The notes under the pieces: model-generated
Database searches by the model: none
The model's input: only the letters and a program-made list of their open reading frames with translations
Told to the model about the DNA's origin: nothing
In this document: positions 12,301 to 35,516 of the stretch, piece after piece
Layout of the letters: each line of letters starts with the position of its first letter
How positions within the stretch are numbered: position 1 is the stretch's first letter
Program-made: the position numbers and the translations under genes
Source: Rotaria sordida
Taxonomy: Eukaryota > Rotifera > Eurotatoria > Philodinida > Philodinidae
Direction of reading: 5' to 3'
Assembly (NCBI GenBank): GCA_905250125.1
Contig: CAJNOL010000987.1
Location: 1,093-65,092, forward strand
DNA: 64,000 bases

Positions 12301-13992
12301 GTGTACAACCAATGCCTGATAGACAAGATGAACCAAATATTCATCAAAGTTGTAAGTATGTAGATATTTTGTTTTCTTTTTTTAATACTTATTTGTTATT
12401 GTTTAGGTGAAATATGTCATCAATACTTTTGCAATATGTATTCTCAACAATGTCAACGACAAGATTGTCTTGGTTGTTTAAATCAGTTGCAAAGTATTCA
12501 TACTTTTTGTGTTATTTTCTATTTTTAATTTACCCAGAAAATTTTTTCTTTTAATTCAAGATTTTAATTTTGCTCCTCGTCATCTTACTAATCTTGTTAA
12601 TGATAATCCTATTGAATCACAAATTGTTCAAGTAAGTCTAGAACAAAAAAAACATCATCTTACAAATAAAACAAAAAAAGTGTCTAAGTAAACTATTACT
12701 GATTTAGTAAATTTTGTTTTCTACGAATGTAACAAAAGAAAAAAAAACTCTCTGTTATTTCTTTTTTTCAAAGTTTTTTCAAATAAAAGAATATTCTCTT
12801 AATGAAAAATTAAAAATCTTCCTTTCAAATAGTTTTCTTTGTTCATAATAGATACTGCTGATATAAATGAAATTTAATATGAATCGTTCTTGCATCCCCT
12901 TACTATTTATAATTTTCTCTTTTTCATTCTAGTTCATAATAGTGTTTTTCTTCACTTGGAAGAAAATGTATTTCCATTATGCATACATAAGCTATCACTT
13001 TCTCTTCTATTCTTTTGTAACCTTTATTCTCCAATAAACATGATTCAGTAATATTTCAACTGAAAAAAGTTAAACAGATCTAAACTATGGTCTTTATTTT
13101 TTTACAAAATCAGGATTTTCTCATATCTCGAAGGAAGTGATTAATCCGTTGAAATACTTAATGTTCATTAATGTTTACTGGCTTTAATAGGTTATGAATG
13201 TTTGAGATGTGCAAGTTAAGCTTTTTGTCGTACTCTGTACCTTGACTGACGAAGATTTTCTAATCCTTACCCTATCCTACCGTAAAGGATACACTCTAAA
13301 AAATTTTAGTTTTTTACGAAACCGAAAAAGATCATACACGCAGATACAAACTTGAAACTTCTTTGGTTCCGTAATTACTAAAAGTGTAGAACCTTCTTCA
13401 CTCTACAAATCTTTCAGAAGATTTTGTGCCTTTCGTACCGAACCTTTTTATGTTCCGTAATAGAAATTATTTTTTCGAGTGTAGAATAGAGTAATTCTGC
13501 ATATCTCTAATGAATATCGCCTTGCTCAAAAGTAACAATTTTCATTCTTATAATATTCGATACAACAAATAAATATTTAATCAATCATTTCGTATATATA
13601 TATTTAGAGTTATCTTATAAATCATCATGCAACAATGCGTGAATTACTTGTCGAATGTTGTCGACGTCTTGATCGAAGAGAATTTACTTATATTGGCATT
13701 GATCGAAATCTTGCTGGTTTGTTATTATTTAATTTTTATTGTTTTTCTTTTTAATATGATTGATTTGTTTTGTATAGTTTCATCAACCAAAATTGTTTGT
13801 TATAAATGTGGTTTAAAGATATTTAAAGAACTAGTTTATCAATTTCGTGTATCTATGAAACAAAATGATATATTACCAATAGCATTGCGTAATCGTGAAA
13901 ATTGTTATTATGGTAAACAATGTCGTACACAATATACGAAACCAGCTCATGCACAAAAATATAATCATGCTTGTGAACAAATTAAATTTTAA
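6381..13992 (+). CDS. CHFR: CHFR E3 ubiquitin ligase (FHA-RING-PBZ), 14 exons
   Basis: Exons 6381-6474, 7098-7243, 7304-7367, 7483-7563, 8619-8850, 11671-11830, 11887-11934, 11994-12046, 12097-12167, 12223-12351, 12407-12493, 12561-12631, 13608-13716 and 13778-13992 keep one phase and give 519 residues. The order matches checkpoint-with-FHA-and-RING proteins. An N-terminal FHA domain (about 15-95) shows RDTSSNGTLIN. A C3HC4 RING (about 171-211) has CVCCQDI, CLHAFCYDC and CPKCR; its codons are split by a 2.8-kb intron. A Cys-rich CHFR C-terminal domain follows. A PBZ finger closes the protein with CYYGKQCRTQ...HAQKYNHACEQ. The family ligates ubiquitin in a mitotic-stress checkpoint and binds poly(ADP-ribose) through PBZ. 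All zinc ligands are present, so it is probably active. A run of eight Asp sits in exon 8. The two longest introns carry foldback elements. Confidence 0.93.
7588..8490. repeat. Foldback element in CHFR intron 4
   Basis: Inside intron 7564-8618, about 7588-7800 is mirrored at about 8262-8490. The clearest core is CTACTATTCTTTATGATATT at 7634-7660 and its complement at 8430-8456. Flanking pairs include TGCGACAACAAATTCCGA against the complement near 8390-8408. The internal spacer is about 460 bp. No transposase frame is visible. Confidence 0.75.
9885..11135. repeat. Large foldback element in CHFR intron 5, arms about 440 bp
   Basis: Intron 8851-11670 contains a near-continuous inverted repeat. 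About 9935-10375 mirrors about 10515-10965, with a spacer near 10380-10510. Landmarks are GCCGATATTAGTTAAT at 10940 against its complement at 9935; TAGAGACCTGCAG at 10010 against CTGCAGGTCTCTA at 10875; and AAATAATCAGACA at 10080 against TGTCTGATTATTT at 10802. The right flank holds an expansion of TTAATTAA-like words (10955-11090) absent from the left. Both arms encode mirror-image frames of about 60 codons, which I regard as non-coding. Confidence 0.82.
13290..13483. mobile_element. MITE with CACT...AGTG ends and TA flanks
   Basis: In CHFR intron 12632-13607. The ends are TA-CACTCTAAAAAA and TTTTTTCGAGTG-TA, so they are inverted and flanked by TA. That fits a Tc1/mariner-type MITE. The interior carries repeated words such as TTTCGTA, GGTTCCGTAA and ACGAAACC, like the second copy at 39097-39402. 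No coding capacity. Confidence 0.7.
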
Positions 13993-14153
13993 TCTCGATG
14001 TTGTTGTTTTATTTTTTGTTTATATTATATAAGAAAAAAGAAATAGTAATTGTTATATGTTATTCACTTTCTTTTTTTGTTTTTTATTTGTTAGAAAAAT
14101 GAAATAGAATTGATTCGATGAAAGAAATTTCTTTCCTTTTATTTTTATTACAG

Positions 14154-21575
<7,422 letters not shown>

Positions 21576-21744
21576 ATGCTTTTAGTTGTTTATTTTAATT
21601 TTGAGTAAGATTAAATTAATCGCGACATACGAAACAGTAAAAGAAAAACATTTCGTTGGTTAACATTTTGCAGTAGATATCTAATTATTTCGAATTATTT
21701 AACAAAGTTTTATTTCTAATCTAGCAAGGAAACTACTCGAATTT

Positions 21745-22190
21745 GATACCCGTCGCTTGAGCTCATATTGAGTTCACAAGAAGGTCTTGGTAAGAGTGAA
21801 AAAATTCTAACAGAATTCGTGCCTATGACCCTCTCTAGCCGAGTTATGACCATTTTACTGAATTTTCGATATAACTTCAAGTATTTACCAAAAAATCAAA
21901 TGATGAAAATCTCCACCTGAAATTTTATCTATGGATAGGTCTGATGACACTGAAACTTTCAGGATATTCTCAGAGTCATTAGGTCTATCTATGGACGAAC
22001 TTTCATTATTTGATTTTTTAGGTAAATACCTAAAGCTTGATCGAAAATTCACTAAAATGATCATAACTTGACTCCTGAGATCCATAGGCAAAAATCTTGT
22101 TAGAATTTTTCTAATCTTACCGAGAGCTCCTTGTTGATTCGATATAAATTCAAACGGCTGGTATTAGTTCGAGTAACTCTCTCGTCAGAA
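21745..22190. repeat. Foldback element, family A copy 2
   Basis: The left arm is 21745-21915 and the right arm about 22005-22185. GTTATGACCATTTTACTGAA (21844) pairs with TTCACTAAAATGATCATAAC (22047). TTTTACCAAAAAATCAAA-like words pair with TTTGATTTTTTAGGTAAA (22010). It sits 170 bp downstream of the KDM4 stop, next to the assembly gap. Confidence 0.75.
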
Positions 22191-22415
22191 GCAGGCTTAT
22201 CAAATCCAAATGTCAGAAATCAGTTAATTTACCATATCAAAACAGGAGACAAATCAAAACATTTACAGAAGTACGTGGCAATTTTATCTTGAATAATAAT
22301 GAAATCTTCGTTTTGATAAGCGCTTTTTTTCTTTGCCCTATTAACTTGATAGCAGAAATATTTCTCTTAGAAATCGTATTAAACAAAAGAAGATAAGTAT
22401 TAAAGTTTATATTGG

Positions 22416-22515
22416 NNNNNNNNNNNNNNNNNNNNNNNNNNNNNNNNNNNNNNNNNNNNNNNNNNNNNNNNNNNNNNNNNNNNNNNNNNNNNNNNNNNNN
22501 NNNNNNNNNNNNNNN
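22416..22515. other. Assembly gap, 100 N
   Basis: Exactly one hundred N bases. Round-length runs usually mark a scaffold gap of unknown true size, so spacing between KDM4 and HS3ST is uncertain. Confidence 0.97.
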
Positions 22516-22853
22516 AATCATTCGAAAACTATTCATTTGAGTTCTTATTGTCTAATGTTGTGAATGATAAAGTGTGTATGATGTGCAAATAAGCACATAA
22601 AGATGAACATCAATTGTAATGATGAAACTATAAAGATAATTGAACTGAATAAATTAATTGCTATCAAAAAAACAAAATCTCTTAATAACAAATATTTTAA
22701 GAATAACATTATGATGATTATCAAGAAATAAAAAAAAAACAATTCTTCTTTGTTTTTCTTTTTTTTTTTTATTTTATATTTAAAAATAACAAATAATTCA
22801 AGTTTAAAACTTTCTACATCACTTTCATACCTAATATTCTTTTTGATTGCTGG

Positions 22854-27353
<4,500 letters not shown>

Positions 27354-30300
27354 ATGAAACGACAAATGCGAAGATCTTTCAAGAAGATTGAAAGAAAACT
27401 TAGTCAAGCAAAAAATTTTACTACTAATTTGATACGTAGTAATAGTGCTTATAGTTATAATCATCAAAGTACATATGTGCCGGCAATAGTATGTAAAATT
27501 TTATTAATTTTACGTATTTTTTTTTATTTTTGTCTTTTTCTAGCTTCCATCAGGTTTATCTGATGATGACGATGATGCTGTATTCGAACCAACAACACCA
27601 ATCGAGTAAAAATTCTATATAGAAAATGAATGAAAAAAAAAACAACAGTTTGTTTTTTTGTTAATAGTTCGAGTACAGATGACGCTCCAAATGCGTCAGA
27701 GATACTTATTCCTTGTGAATTTTGTCACTTGCAACAACCGAGTGATCATATAACTCAACATCAGGTAAAAATATTTGACTATTTTTTTTCTAACTAGATT
27801 GAATTTAGTGGGCAAAATCTTGAAATTTTTATATTTGTTAATCCTTATTGAAGACATATTGACTCAAGTTTCGTTTTTTTTTTCTTTTTGAGAAATTAAA
27901 GAAAAATATTGGTTTTCAACAAAAAAAAAAAAAAGTCGACAGAATAATATGATCATATTATACAGATATATAACTTTGATTTATATGATCGAAATTTTTT
28001 CTATTAAATGTTTTATTTATGTGATAATAAGATAATAAAAAAAAATCCAATTGAATAGAAAATATTGTTTTACAATTATTAATTTGCATATAATTGACGA
28101 AAGAATCTCTCATAGTAATTCATCCGTGTTAACTTTATTTTTTAAGCATCTAAAGAAGACCTTGAAGTTCAAGTAACCTTAAAAAAAAAAAGTATCAAAT
28201 TCATAGAATTTCTGTATAGTGTTATAATAGGTTTGCAGGATTATTATTATAGAATGGAGGATTGTGAACGAAAATTGAATGATGTAGATGTAACTTGAAA
28301 TGTTATTAAGAAATATGTTTTATGATTTAAACAATATTCTAAAACTTTCAATGAAAGTAATTATTTTCATTTTCGAATGTTCAACATTTCTGAAAATTCT
28401 CTACCTTTTATAATACTATAGAAACAATCAATAGATCGAAATTCTTGTCGTCAGATTATCCTTTTTATATGTTCAAAATATGAGTACAAAAATGATAAAT
28501 GATTTCGGATGGGTTATCTTGTCGATTGTCGAAAAATAAAACATCTACTTAGTTTCTAATTATTCTTATTTAGAAATAAGAGTGTAACTATCAATTCATT
28601 TTCAATCAATAGCCGTATATTAGAATTATGAATTGTGTATTATCTTCATTTTATTACAATAATATCTTACATGTTAAAAAGAAATTATGCTAATTATTAA
28701 AAAATATTCATAGGAATGTTCATATTAGATATACAGTGTAATGACGAGTATTGGTTTTTTTTTTCGATGTTGTTAAATTCTCTAAATATATAAAGACATT
28801 TGAATCAAGAAAGAAAAACTTCGTGATCATTGTAACTTCATTAATCATTCAGTAGTTTTACTAATGAATCAATGATGATAAGTTGTTATTGTTGTATTTC
28901 TAGTTCATATCTGTATCATTCATTCTCATTTCAAACTCATTTTGAATTGAATAAAAAACTAAACACTTCATGTCTCGATTAAGAATCGTTCCTTCTTCTT
29001 TCGTGATCGAAAATTTTTGTTTGCCTATGGTTATTGTATAGTTTGAAATAGTATCTATCTACTGAATACATTTTAACATCGAAAAATTGTCTTTAAATGT
29101 TAAACTATACATTGTTTTACGTTTTTCTCAAACCAACTTTTTCATTAAAAAAAAGTTCATAAACATCTTCCTGCTCTTTCTTCGACCTAGTACATTCGAT
29201 CGAGCTAAAATAGCATCTTGAAGAAACGATGGTGAAAATTGAGACCATTGTACTGCCGGTATCTCATAGAAGACAGTTATCCGGGTAACTTTGCGTCTAT
29301 GAAAACTTTTTGTCTATTCGTCAAGATTTACTTGTCTTGAAAATTTCAAATTTTTCTGATGAATCATTCTTCAGAAATTGTGGAAAGGACATGCCCTTAA
29401 TTTATTAATCATTCTAATTGTTTTAGTTTTTATGTACACAAAATCCTAATTATACTCGAAGAAGGCCACCAAATCGACGTAGTACAACTCCTGGACATCG
29501 TCGTCGTGCAATTTCTGATTCTGTATCACCATTACCTAGTGCACCAGCTCGTTCACGTAGTCCATCACCAACTGAAGATTATCCTATACCAAGTGATCTT
29601 AAATGTCCAATAACAGGGGGACTTTTTCATGATCCTGTTGTTGCTAGTGATGGTCATGCATATGAACGAGAAGCTATTGTTCGTTGGCTTCAAAAGGAAA
29701 GAAAAAGTCCCATTACACGTGAAATGATGTCAGTTGATAAACTTAATCCAAGTCGTACTCTTAAAAAAATGGCTGATGATAAGCGTGCTGAATGGCGACA
29801 AAAAAAATTACTTTATAAATATAAACTTGATATTGATGTAAAAAAAACTGAGCAAATACCTTTTATAAAAACAACTACGAAAGCAATTTATCGAGCAGAA
29901 TGGATTACAAGAACTTTATCATCAAATGATTCAAATATTAATCTTTTACATTTAACTGGTGAAAATGCAGAAAATATTGCAGAAATTTATTGTCGGATGG
30001 GAACACATCCAAATATTGTTCGAGTATTAGGTAGAGTTGAACATAAAGATACTGGTATTCTTCTTGTACAAGAATATTTATGTGAAGTAACACTATCTCA
30101 ATTTATGAAAGATTCTCATCAAACATTATCAATTAATACTCTTGATATTATACTTTATCAAATTTCTTCAGCTCTTCAATATCTTAACGGGACTAATATT
30201 ATTCATGGAAATATTACGGCTGACAATATATTTATTTATCATTTGGATGACATACCAGAAAATACTTGGGTTAAATTAACTAATATTGGTGATATAGAAA

Positions 30301-30572
30301 AATCAACCAATAATACTGATGCAGAATCGAAAGTATCATCTAATGAAATTCATTCTGAAAAATCTGATGTATATGCATTTGGTAAACTTGCTCTTAAAAT
30401 GTATTCATTACAATTAGAAACAAATGATAAAAATTTAAAAGAACGAAAAAAATTATTTCAACGTTGTTTCGCATTTGATCAAAATGAACGGCCAACATTT
30501 AATGAATTGACAGAAACTATAAGTAAATTTGTTGATGAAGACAAATATGTTTTAAAATCTAAATCATATTGA
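27354..30572 (+). CDS. UBZ4-like finger + U-box + pseudokinase protein
   Basis: Exons 27354-27488, 27544-27605, 27668-27764 and 29427-30572 join in phase to 479 residues. Residues 82-101 carry C-x2-C-x11-H-x3-C, the spacing of RAD18-type UBZ4 ubiquitin-binding fingers, built across the third intron. A Ser/Arg/Pro linker follows. A U-box lies at about 152-220 (LKCPITGGLFHDPVV, DGHAYERE-I-RWL, SPITR). A kinase fold lies at about 236-470. The kinase-like part has HPNIVRVLG, LVQEYL, HGNITADNIF in place of HRDLKxxN, LTNIGD in place of DFG, and EKSDVYAFG. Residues for ATP lysine, catalytic Asp and DFG Asp are missing, so it is a predicted pseudokinase. Inference: an E3 ligase that reads ubiquitin and uses the dead kinase as a scaffold. 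The architecture is unusual for an animal. Confidence 0.85.
27765..29426. other. Long intron of the UBZ/U-box gene
   Basis: 1,662-bp AT-rich intron. I see no clear inverted repeat or gene in it, unlike the long introns of CHFR and KDM4. Confidence 0.5.
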
Positions 30573-32587
30573 TAATTTTTGTACTTCATTGTATGAATAA
30601 AAACAAAATATTTAATTCTTAATATGAAAATATATATATATATATATATATCATATTTAGACACTACTAAGAAGTAAATTATTCATTGGAATTTTTTTTA
30701 CAAAGATAATTTGATCAAATAATCCTCGATAATAAATTATAGAATGTATAAGACAAATATTTATTTCACTCTTTAGGATTAACAAATATATTTATTGAGA
30801 ACAAAAACAAAACAAAAAAACATTATGTTACTAGTGTTAACAATAAAAAAATAAAAAAAATAAGAAGTTATAACGTGATTGTTTATCGTAATTAAAGAAA
30901 AGAAATATGATTTCAAACGTTTTATTTTGTTTAAAAAATCTTAGAATAGAATTTTTCAGTAGGATATCAAATATATGTAGCTATATATATTTTACAAATT
31001 AGTATTTAAAGACAAATCGTATACATGATTATTCAAGGCAAATGACATTTTTTATATTGAGATTAAAAAAAGTTCATACTAATCTATGATTATGTCAAAA
31101 ATGACATGTTTATGATCGGTAATAATACGTATACCAAATGTTACATAGCTTATCAATGTAGAAGAAAGATATTAAAATATCAAACCATATCAAATTTTCA
31201 AGGTTGATCGTTTTATACTAGTTATAGTCAATAAATCATCTGTATTTATATTAGAATACGTTGGATTCAACATTTTTGAACCCAGTACCGAATTTCTAAT
31301 TTCAACGAAATTTTTTAGTCTAAGTCTGGAAGTCACTCTCAGTTCGACTACTAACACTTCATAAACATTTTTCAGACAATCTTTACAATGATCTTATAAT
31401 AACCAAGTTATAATTAGCTATGATGCATAGTGTTTATAAATCTTTCTCTGTACATGTTCTTTGACTAATAATAATGTAAAAAAGTATAATAATGAATCAG
31501 TTGTTTGTAGTAGTAATATTTGTAGTTTTTGTAAGTTTTAAGCTATATAAGATAGAAAATAGAAAACAAACCATTTTTGATTCTCTCCTTTAGATTTTAA
31601 AATTTTTATTCACACTAAAATTTAATAAAACATTATTTATTGATGGTACAATTTATTAATAATGAAATTAGTAATATCACAAATCCAGATGAAACATATA
31701 TATTGAAGTTTGATTATTACTTATATAAATTTTAGATTATCAATTATATGACAAAATTTAAAGAAGCTCAATAAAATGTTATTGATATGTTTTTTTTTCT
31801 AAGAATACTATAACTAGTTATCAATAAGAAAGGGTCAAAATCACATATATAATAAGTGTATTTAAAAAAAAATGCTTCCAGTTTTCTTATCATTATTTTT
31901 AAAGAAAACTTGAATAATAACAATATGATAGTAAATAATCAATCTAGAATTTTTGATATTTTTTTTTGAAAAATACGTTCATGATCAGCACTAAAGACGT
32001 CACTTGTAATATTAGGTTTCTATTTATTACAAAACAACCAATGCCAATTATAGAAGATTTATAGAACGATTGCAAAAAATAAAGCAAGCATAGGATTTGA
32101 AAACGATAAGAATTTTTTTTATCGTTCCACCTTTGAAATATCGGTTTTGAAAAATTGATAATATTGAAAAAATTCAAATTTTTCGAAACAAAAAATGTTT
32201 TCTATTTAACGCTCAATAGAGATATTTCGGAGTTTATGTGTGATATAAATCAATGAAAAAGCTCATTAGTGAGTTAGATATATTTCAAAAGCTTCACGTT
32301 AAGAATTAAACCAAGTTTTGTTGGCTCAAGTTCGGCTTCAGCTACGAATTAATTCTGATAAAGGTATAAATGAATGTTTTTAAATTAAAATTGAACATCC
32401 AAACATTTAGTTCTGCAATAACAACGCTCTGATAATGACCGTACTTACTATAAAAGAGCTCAAATTATTCATTTATTTTGATATTATGGTTAAAATTTAG
32501 AAGAGTCTATTTATTTTCTATCAGTAAAAAAGAAAAAAAGCCTGAATAGTTTATTTATTTTAATAAAAATTTGTAAATCTATTTATA
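30573..32587. other. Convergent intergenic region, no gene seen
   Basis: Lies between the 3' ends of the U-box gene and the TDP2-like gene. A likely poly(A) signal (AATAAA near 30597) follows the U-box stop. An (AT)n run lies at 30631-30650. No coding frame is convincing. Confidence 0.5.
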
Positions 32588-33989
32588 TTAATTATTAACA
32601 TCAAAATAACCTTGAATTGCCCAATGAGTAGATGGAAAAATAATATCTGATGTTTTGATATGTTGAATACCTTCTAATTCCATATGAACAGGTTTAAATT
32701 GATTATTCATTGATGTTAATGATCGAAAGAAAATTCTATCATAACGTTGAGGTTTATCATTTCCATTTATATTTGAATTTAATTCAGGATCAAATGTATA
32801 TGTTGTTTCAGGTCGTTGATTTGTCTTTGCCCATAAGTCATCAAGATTAATTATGTGAGAATTCCAAAATGTATCTGAAATCTATTCATTAATATATTAA
32901 TTAATATAAAAGAAAAATATATAAATTAAAACTAACTTGACTACTAATACCGAATAAGATAATATGATTTGGATTAGTTTTATTAATTTGTTCGAAACAA
33001 TATGAATATGTATTTTCATCAATAAAAGCATTAAATAAATCAATATTAATTGAATTTTTATATTCAATCTATAAATAAATAGAATTCTTTATTAACTAAA
33101 ATAACAAAAACATAATTCATGAAATTTTTACTTCAATTTTAAGCATATTCCAATTTTCAGAATTTTTAATAATTGATACATTTTTCTTTTTAACAGTTGA
33201 TTTTCGTGTAAATATTGATATATAATTTGAATTATTGAATGAATCTAGAAAAACAAAATAAAATTTATCAATTAAAATTGAATCTATAATCTTTTTTTTT
33301 TCTTTTCAAATACCAATTTGAATTGATTCATCATCATATAATGATGAAAGGCATGTTATGATTAATGTTAATGCAAATGTTCCAACTTGTTGTAAAAGAA
33401 TAACATCAGGTTTTTCTCTAATATTCAAGAAAAAATTAAAAACAAAAAATAAATATATAAAAATTGTTTTTGTATTTATTTTTGTTTTTCCTACCGAAGT
33501 AAAATTTCAATCATAGTTTCTGTTCGTTGTTGAATTAATTCATTGAATTCAACTTCATCAGTATCTGTTGTATCAGTATTCCATGATAAAATTTTAAAAT
33601 ATTTTTCATTTGAATCTTTCCAATTTTGTCTAAGAAAAAAAAAGCCAATGTTTTTTTATTATAAAATCATAGAATATAGGTTTTTTTTTGTTTTACTTCG
33701 TATTCACTATTAATTGAGCATGTTCTTTAGCTTCATATGTAGCTTTTAAAGCTTGATCAATATTCCATCCATGATCTTTAAGTAATTGAATAGCAAATTC
33801 AATATCAATACCAGTTGCTTTAGCAAATGCTGTACTAACTTTTGAAGCTATATCATCATTATATGGACATTCATTTGATGAATCACTTGTTAAACTTGAT
33901 AATGATTTATCATTATCATGATCCGATAGTTTTTCATCTTCTTGTTCATCATCTATTATTTGAGGATCATCTAATGACATTGACGTCAT
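32588..33989 (-). CDS. TDP2-like UBA/endonuclease-phosphatase fold, probably inactive
   Basis: Six exons (33989-33697, 33629-33495, 33417-33314, 33244-33132, 33068-32937, 32881-32588) join in phase to 356 residues, close to human TDP2 (362). An acidic N-terminus is followed by a UBA-like domain at 47-86. The EEP fold then follows family order: ILSWNTD (113-115 keeps Trp-Asn), KPDVILLQQV (Gln153 where TDP2 has the metal-binding Glu of LQEV), then FGISSQ where TDP2 has the GDTN loop. The C-terminal part reads RYDRIFF and FPSTHW, with Thr344 for the Asp of SDH; the His is kept. TDP2 removes 5'-tyrosyl adducts left by topoisomerase II. With three of four metal/acid motifs changed, activity is unlikely. 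It is a pseudoenzyme or degenerating paralogue; the open frame and clean introns favour a maintained gene. Confidence 0.85.
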
Positions 33990-35430
33990 TCTTCTTCTTC
34001 GTCGTCTTTATAATTTATCGAATGAATGAAAAAGTAAGTATGATGTAACAAAATCATGCTCTATCTTTTAATTCTTTGTTTTATAATTTATAAAATAAAA
34101 TAAGAGGTCACTAGTGATAAGATATATCGATAAGTTTCTTATAACTTCGAAGTACAATTATTATTGAATGATAAATGCAAATGAGTTTTTTAATATTAAA
34201 ATATGTATACAAATACAGATATTGGACAAATATTTATAAAAGTGATCCAACTAATGCACAAGATAGATTGATATCTGCGAGATTTTTATAATTACTTTTT
34301 ATCGTTTGAAAAAAATAAATTTCATTGAATGAAATTGACTCGGTATACATACTTTCAGTTGATTTCATTATCATTGATGAATGCTTTAGTTGGTTCAAAC
34401 ATAGATTTGTATCTATTTTTATGACTTATATTTAATTGAGCAATAAAATAATTTAAATGAGCAATAATGAAATTTAACAATAATTATATGGAATGAACAA
34501 TAATTTATTTAAATTAATTGTCCTTAAATTTAAATACATTCACGTATAAGTTCTTTCGAATGAAATTTTTCTCACATTGATAAATATATTATCAATTCTA
34601 TTCTCATCTTCATGTATATTTAATTTATGCGATCCGATATTTGAGATTTGTCGTGTTCGTCAAAGTATATATTTGATTTTCTCAAGGAAATATTGAATGA
34701 TGGTTTTTGTATTTATTTCTCGATGGTTAAGTTAAGCTCATGATTTGGAATAGTGACATTTATTAACTCATTCCATATCTTAAGCTTAATAAAAGAAAGA
34801 CAAATACCATGCGAGACAAAAGTCTTAAGAAAAATATCAACCTATGTTAGACAATACTGCCAACTTCGAAATCAATCAATGTTTTTTTGCTGAAAAGAGC
34901 GAAGTCTGAGCTACAAATTTTTTGCCAGACATCTTTTTTCTGAACGAATCTACGAAGCAGGAAAAGCCAAAAATCAAATCACTCTAAAATAATTCTTGCA
35001 ACATTTTTTCAAGTTGAAAAGTTTCAATTTCTCAATTATTTTGAGCGACATGGATCGAATTCGAACAAATAACTCTAGGAAAACATCTTGTGGTCTGCAC
35101 ATGAGAAGCATGAGCTTCTGGAGCAAGGATGTCATGTGCTATGGACAGATCTTGAGACCTTGTTTTAAACTTAAGCGTTTGAATTTCTTATTTTATTGAT
35201 TAAACTTACACGCTTGAGTTGTTGTTCATACACGTGTAATGCGCTTGGATATTAGGGATCTTTTCTCTTCTGACGTTTTAGTCATATCTTCGACGTAGAT
35301 ACCAATAGTCATTAACTATTTTAACGCATAGAGTGTATTAGAAGCACGAATAAAAATATAGATATTATAATTGATTTCTAGGGAAGCAACGGTGAGGATC
35401 ATTTGCTTACTCTTACAATTTCTTAATTTG
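33990..35430. other. Intergenic, no gene seen
   Basis: AT-rich, with short chance frames only. This is the upstream side of the TDP2-like gene, so its promoter should lie at the left edge. Confidence 0.4.
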
Positions 35431-35516
35431 AGGGTGTGGGTGTGGGTCTTTTCTTCTCTCTTCTACCCACGCTCACAAACTCACGCACACCTACACCCAC
35501 ACCCATACCATACCCT
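35431..35516. repeat. Telomere-like hairpin a: (GTGTGG) arm, spacer, (CCCACA)-like arm
   Basis: AGGGTGTGGGTGTGGGT at 35431-35447 is followed by a TC-rich spacer and then a C-rich arm (35466-35515) with CACACCTACACCCACACCC. The right flank continues GTGGTCTCAC, close to the right flank of hairpin d. Confidence 0.75.
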
